Notes under the pieces: generated by a model
What the model was told of the DNA's origin: nothing
Databases searched by the model: none
The model's input: the letters and a program-made list of their open reading frames with translations, nothing else
Assembly: GCA_963667815.1 (NCBI GenBank)
Contig: OY764021.1
Length of the DNA: 64,000 nucleotides
Source of the DNA: Saccharicrinis sp963667815
GTDB taxonomy: Bacteria > Bacteroidota > Bacteroidia > Bacteroidales > Marinilabiliaceae
Reading direction: 5' to 3' (one strand)
Part shown: positions 58,308 to 64,000 of the stretch, in pieces
How positions within the stretch are numbered: the stretch's first letter is position 1
How the letters are laid out: every line of letters begins with the position of its first letter
Translations under genes and position numbers: made by a program

Positions 58308-59296
58308 TTTAAGTCTTTTATTTGGTTTCTATAATTTGAAGCTGTTTTTATAGTTTTTCGAACTAATACTCCACTTTCTTTGAGATCTGACATATCCCAA
58401 TTCCCATAGTATGATGCTCCTTGTTTTAATAATGTACAAGATTCTTTAGTATCTGATATTGACCATACAATCCAACTTATATAGTTACTTTCCATCCATT
58501 TTATCCATTGCATCCAATTATCATAAAATATTTTTCCCATACATGAACAATCTGTAATTACATGATCAGAAACAATCAAAGGTAAATCATCCTCTATCGC
58601 ACTTCTTGCCAATGTACGAAGTTCTTTACCACTATCCCCTGTACAGAAGTGTAAGGCATATATTACATTTCCTTTATTTTTAATTGGTTTTTCTTTTATG
58701 CTTTTTAGGTCTTGAGTCCAATATGATCCACTAACAATAACCACATTGGTTTTATCATAAAACCTAATGACATTTAAGATTTTTTCATAAAATGGAATAA
58801 GTACAGCCCATGGCTCATCATCCGGTTCAGAAAGTATCTCATAAATTAAATTTGGAAAATGCCCGTATTTTGAAGAAATATATTTAAAAAATTCTTCAGT
58901 TTCTTTTTCATGAATATTATGACAATGAATTGCTACTATTACATATATGCCACTATTTATGGCAGCAGTAATAACACTATCTGCTAATTGCAATGTTTTA
59001 TTGGGACAATCAAGATATCCACCTTCCTGCTCCATTGAAATAGCAGTCCTAACAACATTTACTTTCCAATCCTTTTCGAGCCATTCAATACAATCATGAT
59101 TGTAAAAATTAAAATCTTCATGACTCCAACCTAATGTTACACCACGGAGCATCAATGGATTACAATTGCAATCTACAAGAATGGAACCTTTTACTGAAAT
59201 ATGCCCATGTAATCCAACAAAGGAGTTTGCTTTCACAAAAATAGTCAACCATAAAAATGCAATAATAATAAACCATTTCATCTTAATGATTTTCAT
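58304..59296 (-). CDS. GH5-like protein with substituted active-site residues
   Basis: 330 residues, signal peptide around MKWFIIIAFLWLTIFVKA (the Met at residue 6 is a likely start). The fold follows GH5 subfamily 2-like cellulases: LRGVTLGWSHEDFNFY, NVVRTAISMEQEGGYLD, AIHCHNIHEKETEEFF, VIYALHFCTGDSGKEL, and WIVWSISDTKESCTLLKQG. The acid/base region reads IYEILSEPDD, keeping Glu157 but with Ser156 replacing the nearly invariant Asn. The nucleophile segment reads LIVSDHVITDCSCMG, where the family has V-S/T-E-[WFY]-G. Thus Asp244 replaces the nucleophile Glu and Gly is lost. It may be inactive or altered. It is coupled to beta-mannosidase, so a mannan-related binding role is possible. Confidence 0.8.
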   Translation of the reverse strand: MKIIKMKWFIIIAFLWLTIFVKANSFVGLHGHISVKGSILVDCNCNPLMLRGVTLGWSHEDFNFYNHDCIEWLEKDWKVNVVRTAISMEQEGGYLDCPNKTLQLADSVITAAINSGIYVIVAIHCHNIHEKETEEFFKYISSKYGHFPNLIYEILSEPDDEPWAVLIPFYEKILNVIRFYDKTNVVIVSGSYWTQDLKSIKEKPIKNKGNVIYALHFCTGDSGKELRTLARSAIEDDLPLIVSDHVITDCSCMGKIFYDNWMQWIKWMESNYISWIVWSISDTKESCTLLKQGASYYGNWDMSDLKESGVLVRKTIKTASNYRNQIKDLK

Positions 59297-59540
59297 TTTT
59301 CATGTTATAAATAAGCGCTATTTTATTTTATAATAATGGATACTTTCATATAACACTTCGAAAAATTTCTATCATCAGAAATCACTAAAATTATCCTTGC
59401 CCCCCGTATTGCAAAGACTTAAAACTAAAATACACAAACTATTTAACAGTAGTCACTTAAACCTCAAAATACAAAATGACTTAGCTTTGTTATTTAGTAT
59501 TCTCTATGTTATTAATGAAAGTATCCTAAATCCCCGTTCT

Positions 59541-60749
59541 TTACATTTTACTTATACGAAGCATTAATGCATCATGCACTCCTATAACAGCTTTTAAATG
59601 CTTAGAAGTATCTCCTAATTTTTTATGATTATAAAGGTCTTTTATTTCATAAACCTCCTTATTAAAATCTACAAACCTTTGATTAATATCATCTCCCATT
59701 TCATGTTTCTGCCAATCAAAATCTATTTCAAAATCTTTGTTATTCATATTTATAAAAACAATAGCCCAATCTCCACCTGCCAACGGCTTGATCCATGTTT
59801 CTATATTAAATTCGTTGCTAAACCTAAATCCCTGAATACCTAACGTATCCTGATTAACAGCAATTACACCCTCATTTGATAAAGTGTTAATAGTTTCCTG
59901 ACTTGCTTTTCGAATATCGTTTCCCATTATAAGCGGAGAAGCCAACATTGACCACATAGCAAAATGGCTTCTGTTTTCTGCATCTGTCAGGTCATTACCT
60001 ACTTCCATCATATCATAATCATTCCAGTGGCCAGGTCCTGAGTATTTTCTAATTCCTTCTCGAAGGTTAATTATCTTCCAGATTCCTTTTGAATTCCAGC
60101 TTCCATGCCCTACTTCACAATCCCAACAATTAACAATATCACCTGTTACTCTCCATAAATGACCAACATCTTTACCCCATTTCCAAGGTTTATTATCACC
60201 CCACTCACAAATGCTAAACACAATAGGTCTTCCTGTTGTAAATAAAGCGTCACGCATAGTCATATAAGCACCTTCTGCATTTAGTTTTTCTGTATTACAC
60301 CAATCATACTTTAAGAAATCAACTCCCCACTCTGCATATGTTTTTGCATCGATAAACTCATAACCTCTAGTCCCAGGATAACCTCCACAAGTTTTATTTC
60401 CTGCACAATTATAAATCCCAAATTTCAATCCTTTTGAATGTATATAGTCTCCTAAGTCTTTCATTCCATTTGGAAATCTCTCTGGATCACCATATAATTT
60501 TCCATTTTCATCTCTCTGCATCGCCATCCAACCGTCATCTAAAACCAGATATTCGTATCCGGCATCAAGTAAACCGGTTTCTACCATGGCATCTGCCATT
60601 TCTTTTATCATATCCTCATTAATCCGCGTACCAAAAGTATTCCAACTATTCCATCCCATTGGTGGCGTTTTAGCCAGACCTTCATACTTTTGTCCATTAA
60701 CCTGAAAACAGCTTATAAAAGCTATTGCAACAAATAGAATTTTCTTCAT
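59541..60749 (-). CDS. GH27 alpha-galactosidase
   Basis: 402 residues with signal peptide MKKILFVAIAFISCFQVNGQ. A compact GH27: PPMGWNSWNTFGTRINED, YLVLDDGWMAM, GIYNCAGNKTCGG, nucleophile Asp149 in DFLKYDWCNTE, acid/base Asp246 in HWNDYDMMEVG, plus the short C-terminal sandwich. It lacks the NPCBM and Ig domains of the GH27 at 13903. In this cluster it would strip alpha-1,6-galactose from galactomannan oligosaccharides before beta-mannosidase and the epimerase act. A 244-bp gap separates it from the GH5-like gene downstream, and 45 bp from the transporter upstream. Confidence 0.95.
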   Translation of the reverse strand: MKKILFVAIAFISCFQVNGQKYEGLAKTPPMGWNSWNTFGTRINEDMIKEMADAMVETGLLDAGYEYLVLDDGWMAMQRDENGKLYGDPERFPNGMKDLGDYIHSKGLKFGIYNCAGNKTCGGYPGTRGYEFIDAKTYAEWGVDFLKYDWCNTEKLNAEGAYMTMRDALFTTGRPIVFSICEWGDNKPWKWGKDVGHLWRVTGDIVNCWDCEVGHGSWNSKGIWKIINLREGIRKYSGPGHWNDYDMMEVGNDLTDAENRSHFAMWSMLASPLIMGNDIRKASQETINTLSNEGVIAVNQDTLGIQGFRFSNEFNIETWIKPLAGGDWAIVFINMNNKDFEIDFDWQKHEMGDDINQRFVDFNKEVYEIKDLYNHKKLGDTSKHLKAVIGVHDALMLRISKM

Positions 60750-60794
60750 ATTATTCGATTTAATTTCAATTATCTTTTAGTCTAAAGTATCCTG

Positions 60795-62171
60795 TTACTT
60801 ACTTCTTTTCGAAACAAGTTCGTGAGATATTTCACTCATGTATTTATCTGTAAGTTTATATATCAACAATAATGTGGCAGACAATCCTGCTGCAATTCCT
60901 GGATAGATACTTATCATTAACTTAATACCTACTAATGATTCAGCAGTTTGTTCGGCATTAGCTTTAAAACCATATAATGCTAAAATATAAAGTGGTATCG
61001 CTCCTCCTATAGTTAAACCTAACTTTTGAGACATAGATGAAGAAGAAAATATTAATCCGGTTGCTCTGCGTCCCGTTTTCCATTCTGAATAATCAGCAAT
61101 ATCAGCATACATCGACCAAACTAACGGCAATACAATACCAGCACTAATTCCTATAAAAACATTTAATCCAAAAATAAAGTAAACCTGATTAGGTTGTAAC
61201 CAAAACAATAGAATACTAAATATGGCAGAACATACCATTGCAATTATAAAAGTTCTTTTTTTACCTAATACATTAGCTATTGGCTTAGCTAATAAAACAC
61301 CAATCATATTTGTCCCTAACCAAACTGACATATAAGCCCCAGCAAGCTTATCCCATTTCACATCTCCAAAAACTACTACTGTCTGATCTTGAACAAAATA
61401 CTTAAAATAATACATAATACTGGCATCTCTAAAAGTATTAAAAACCAACATTAATATACCTGCACCAAGCATAATAAACCATTGTCCATTCCTGACTAGA
61501 TCTTTTAAATCATCTTTAATTGAATTTTTTTCTTCTAATGGTTTTACTCTTTCTTTTGTCAATAAATAAGTACCTATAAAAAACAAAACTGCTACAACAG
61601 CATATATTGTTATCGTATATTGATAACAACTCGATAAAGAATGATCACTATTCTTAAAAAAATCAAGAATATATGGAGCAGAGATTGTCATTGCAATTCC
61701 TCCAGAATAAGCACCAATAAATCGATACGAAGCAAGTGTAGTTCTTTCTTTTGAACTATTAGTCATTACTGCCATTAATGAACCATATGGTACATTAATC
61801 GCTGTATATACCATCATCATTAAGGTATATGTTATATAGGCATATATAAGTTTTCCGGAAGGTCCTAAATCAAAAACGGTGAAAGTTAATACTCCTATTA
61901 CACCAAATGGTATGGCCACCCATAACAAAAATGGTCTGAATTTACCTTGAGAGGTAGATGTTCTATCTGCAATTATGCCCATTATTGGGTCGTTCAAACC
62001 ATCCCATAATCTTACTAAAATAAACATTAAAGCTACTGATTCGGGTGTTAGTTCAACCACATCTGTATAAAAAAAGGTCAGATACATTGCAAACAACTTC
62101 CAAAACATGGATGATGCAAAATCCCCAAATCCATACCCAATCTTTTCGCTTAATTTTAATCTTTCTGTCAT
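60795..62171 (-). CDS. GPH-family sugar:cation symporter (MelB/XylP type)
   Basis: Start at 62169-62171 (MTERLKLSEKIGYGFGDFAS), since upstream codons from 62204 add only a basic tail. 458 residues with about 12 membrane helices. The N-terminal GYGFGDFASSMFWKLFAMYL, WDGLNDPIMGIIADRT and KFRPFLLWVAIPFG motifs are those of glycoside-pentoside-hexuronide symporters, as is MYADIADYSEWKTGRRATG in the second half. It moves oligosaccharides across the inner membrane with Na+ or H+. Placed between GH27 and the epimerase, it probably imports mannobiose or short manno-oligosaccharides, as in Bacteroides mannan clusters. Confidence 0.93.
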   Translation of the reverse strand: MTERLKLSEKIGYGFGDFASSMFWKLFAMYLTFFYTDVVELTPESVALMFILVRLWDGLNDPIMGIIADRTSTSQGKFRPFLLWVAIPFGVIGVLTFTVFDLGPSGKLIYAYITYTLMMMVYTAINVPYGSLMAVMTNSSKERTTLASYRFIGAYSGGIAMTISAPYILDFFKNSDHSLSSCYQYTITIYAVVAVLFFIGTYLLTKERVKPLEEKNSIKDDLKDLVRNGQWFIMLGAGILMLVFNTFRDASIMYYFKYFVQDQTVVVFGDVKWDKLAGAYMSVWLGTNMIGVLLAKPIANVLGKKRTFIIAMVCSAIFSILLFWLQPNQVYFIFGLNVFIGISAGIVLPLVWSMYADIADYSEWKTGRRATGLIFSSSSMSQKLGLTIGGAIPLYILALYGFKANAEQTAESLVGIKLMISIYPGIAAGLSATLLLIYKLTDKYMSEISHELVSKRSK

Positions 62172-62212
62172 AATATTTCTTTTATGAAAAAATAGTTTCA
62201 ACACATTTCAAT

Positions 62213-63445
62213 CTAACTCTTATACTTATTTATTCTTTCATACAATTCCATCATTGCACGGCTATTGTGATATGGACATTTCCATGGTCCGACTTTATCA
62301 TCGGTTGTATATGGAATACCGTCAGCATCTACACTCCAAAACCACTCTCCTTGCTTTTTATCAATCAACTTGTCTTTAATAAAAGCCCATATAGGCTCGA
62401 TTTTATTTAAGTATGTTGTTTCGCCAGTAATCTCCCAGGCATCAAATAATCCTACCATTGCTTCTGCTTGTGGCCACCAATGCTTGTCTACATCCAAATA
62501 CGGTCCTTCCTTTTCATTAAAAACACTACCGTCCTTATCAAGTCCTTGTGATATGGTTGCATCAACTAATTGAACTGCTACTTTTTGAATTTTGTCAATA
62601 TAAATTGTATCCCCTATTACATCCGCTGCTTCATGCATTAACCATGCACCTTCAATATCATGTCCATAAGAAACAATATCTGATTTTACATTCCATTCGT
62701 AATCAAAAAACAAATTGAAATGTTCTGAATTAGCATCCATAATTTTATCATGAAAGATATCTAATAAAGATATAATGCTGGATTTTAACTGCTGATCAGG
62801 CCAAACTCGATACAAACAAGTATAACTCTCCAGAATATGCAAATGTGTATTCATTGATTTGGGTAGATTGGCATCCTTTTCACTTAAACGCATATCCTCC
62901 ATAATGCTCCAATCTCTCGTCAAAGCTTCTAAATATCCACCAAATTCATAATCCCATAGTTTATTTTCAATAATAAAATAAATTTGTCTGGCATATTCAA
63001 TGGCATCCTCATTTTTTATTGAGCGATAATATTCAGCAAGTGCATATATTCCAAACGCCTGTGCATAAGTTTGTTTTCTGTCATTTTTGACTTTACCATC
63101 ATAGCTTAATGACCACACAAAACCACCTTCTCTTTTATCCCAAAATTTTGTAATTAAATAATGATAAGCTCTGTCGGCAAGATTTTTATACTTTTCTTCA
63201 TTCAAGATTCTGTAGGCAGCTGAAAAAGTCCATAAAATACGTGCATTTAATATGATTCCTTTATCTGCAAGACTGTCGACTTCACCATAAAAATCCATTC
63301 TTCCTATAAAACCACCATACATATGGTCCTGTGTTTTATCCTCCCAAAAGTTCAAAATTTCATTTAACTCCTTTTTGAACTCCTTTTGTAAATAAAGAAT
63401 CTCAGTAGAAAGTTTTTGCGCTGTATTTAATTGTTGTTGTTTCAT
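62213..63445 (-). CDS. Cellobiose/mannobiose 2-epimerase
   Basis: The start at 63443-63445 (MKQQQLNTAQKLST) gives 410 residues, the usual length. The upstream 32 codons look unrelated. An (alpha/alpha)6 barrel of the N-acylglucosamine 2-epimerase family: FWEDKTQDHMYGGFIGRMDF, KGIILNARILWTFSAAY, GGFVWSLSYDG, KSMNTHLHILESYT, IVSYGHDIEGAWL (His) and KHWWPQAEAMVG. These match cellobiose 2-epimerases. It would turn beta-1,4-mannobiose into mannosylglucose in the cytoplasm. The next gene upstream is a GH130 phosphorylase that takes that product, the known two-step mannan pathway. Confidence 0.93.
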   Translation of the reverse strand: MKQQQLNTAQKLSTEILYLQKEFKKELNEILNFWEDKTQDHMYGGFIGRMDFYGEVDSLADKGIILNARILWTFSAAYRILNEEKYKNLADRAYHYLITKFWDKREGGFVWSLSYDGKVKNDRKQTYAQAFGIYALAEYYRSIKNEDAIEYARQIYFIIENKLWDYEFGGYLEALTRDWSIMEDMRLSEKDANLPKSMNTHLHILESYTCLYRVWPDQQLKSSIISLLDIFHDKIMDANSEHFNLFFDYEWNVKSDIVSYGHDIEGAWLMHEAADVIGDTIYIDKIQKVAVQLVDATISQGLDKDGSVFNEKEGPYLDVDKHWWPQAEAMVGLFDAWEITGETTYLNKIEPIWAFIKDKLIDKKQGEWFWSVDADGIPYTTDDKVGPWKCPYHNSRAMMELYERINKYKS

Positions 63446-63553
63446 ATACTCTAATTTGTTGTCGACGTAAAAGAACTTATCAATTCTATATTTAATTCTT
63501 TTAATATCAGGAACCGGGCAAAATAGGATTGCCACGGTCACCTGATGCTTTTC

Positions 63554-64000
63554 TTACTTTATCACATTCATAAAATCAGCATTATCACTGATTAAAGAAT
63601 TGATAGTTTCAACTGATAAATGGGAATATAATTTATCCTGTGGAGAATTGATACAATAATCGACAAGTTGATCTATTGTTGATGTTGCTACATGCATTCT
63701 TGTATCTGAAGATGCATAATAAATATATACTTTTCCATCTTCATCAGTAATCCATCCATTTGCAAATGCCACATTTGATACATCTCCAACACGTTCATCT
63801 CCTAATGGAGCTATAAAATGACCATGTGGCTTATGTGTTACAATCCACGGTTTCGCCAAATCAGTCATAAACATGTACAAAGTATATCTTAAACCTGCGG
63901 CAGTATTACGAACTCCATGAGCCAATTGTAACCATCCTTTTTCTGTTTTTATTGGAGCAGGTCCTAATCCATTCTTTACTTCATATATCGTATGATAGGT
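63554..64000 (-). CDS. GH130 mannosylglucose phosphorylase-type enzyme (N-terminus cut by window edge)
   Basis: The frame stays open to base 64000, so about 149 C-terminal residues are visible. The sequence matches the end of GH130 subfamily 1 proteins: GPAPIKTEKGWLQLAHGVR, LRYTLYMFMTDLAKPW, HGHFIAPLGDERVGDVSNV, and EDGKVYIYYASSDTRMHVAT. GH130 enzymes phosphorolyse beta-mannosides. The 4-O-beta-mannosylglucose phosphorylase type yields mannose 1-phosphate and glucose. The catalytic Asp lies beyond the edge. It precedes the 2-epimerase by 108 bp in the direction of transcription, the arrangement of the epimerase-phosphorylase mannan route. Confidence 0.92.
   Translation of the reverse strand, partial: TYHTIYEVKNGLGPAPIKTEKGWLQLAHGVRNTAAGLRYTLYMFMTDLAKPWIVTHKPHGHFIAPLGDERVGDVSNVAFANGWITDEDGKVYIYYASSDTRMHVATSTIDQLVDYCINSPQDKLYSHLSVETINSLISDNADFMNVIK

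Noticed and set aside
1..64000. CRISPR arrays, tRNA and rRNA genes
   Set aside because: I saw no regularly spaced identical repeats and no tRNA- or rRNA-like sequence in the window, though reading by eye could miss a single tRNA.

Overview
The window is a stretch of Bacteroidota chromosome devoted mostly to plant polysaccharide breakdown. The evidence is a SusC/SusD pair, a hybrid two-component regulator with a propeller sensor, many lipoprotein signal peptides, and a fossil type IX secretion sorting domain. Species cannot be fixed from the sequence. A soil, marine or gut member of the Bacteroidales/Marinilabiliales type would fit.

Region 1 (1-36.9 kb) is a xylan-type polysaccharide utilization locus. 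A long minus-strand series runs from GH97 (24.3 kb) down through GH3, two esterases, GH27, four GH43 enzymes, GH115 alpha-glucuronidase, GH31 and a decayed esterase, to a GH43 cut by the left edge. Facing it on the plus strand are the HTCS regulator, a GH16 glucanase, SusC, SusD and a surface lipoprotein. The enzyme set (GH115, several GH43, two with CBM6, esterases, GH3, GH31) suits side-chain removal from glucuronoarabinoxylan. No endo-xylanase lies in the window. A previously unlabelled repeat of about 90 bp sits directly against the start codons of several genes here and is tandemly triplicated before the surface lipoprotein.

Region 2 (37-46.4 kb) holds GH3, GH95, GH29 and GH2 genes, which would fit fucosylated and galactosylated glycans such as xyloglucan. 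It is damaged: GH95 is broken by an IS3-family element with an accompanying deletion, and the GH2 gene has lost its N-terminal part.

Region 3 (46.4-54.5 kb) is an AT-rich accessory island. It carries a serine recombinase, a frameshifted metallophosphoesterase, an AbiE-like antitoxin/nucleotidyltransferase pair behind a perfect 15-bp palindrome, and a two-gene operon of a catalytically dead long-type prokaryotic Argonaute with a C-terminally membrane-anchored partner. The Argonaute operon is the most interesting system in the window.

Region 4 (54.6-64 kb) is a beta-mannan/galactomannan catabolism cluster, transcribed on the minus strand: GH130 phosphorylase (cut by the right edge), cellobiose/mannobiose 2-epimerase, GPH-family sugar transporter, GH27, a GH5-like protein with an altered active site, GH2 beta-mannosidase and mannose-6-phosphate isomerase. 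Together they would import manno-oligosaccharides, strip galactose, epimerise mannobiose to mannosylglucose, phosphorolyse it and feed mannose phosphate into glycolysis.
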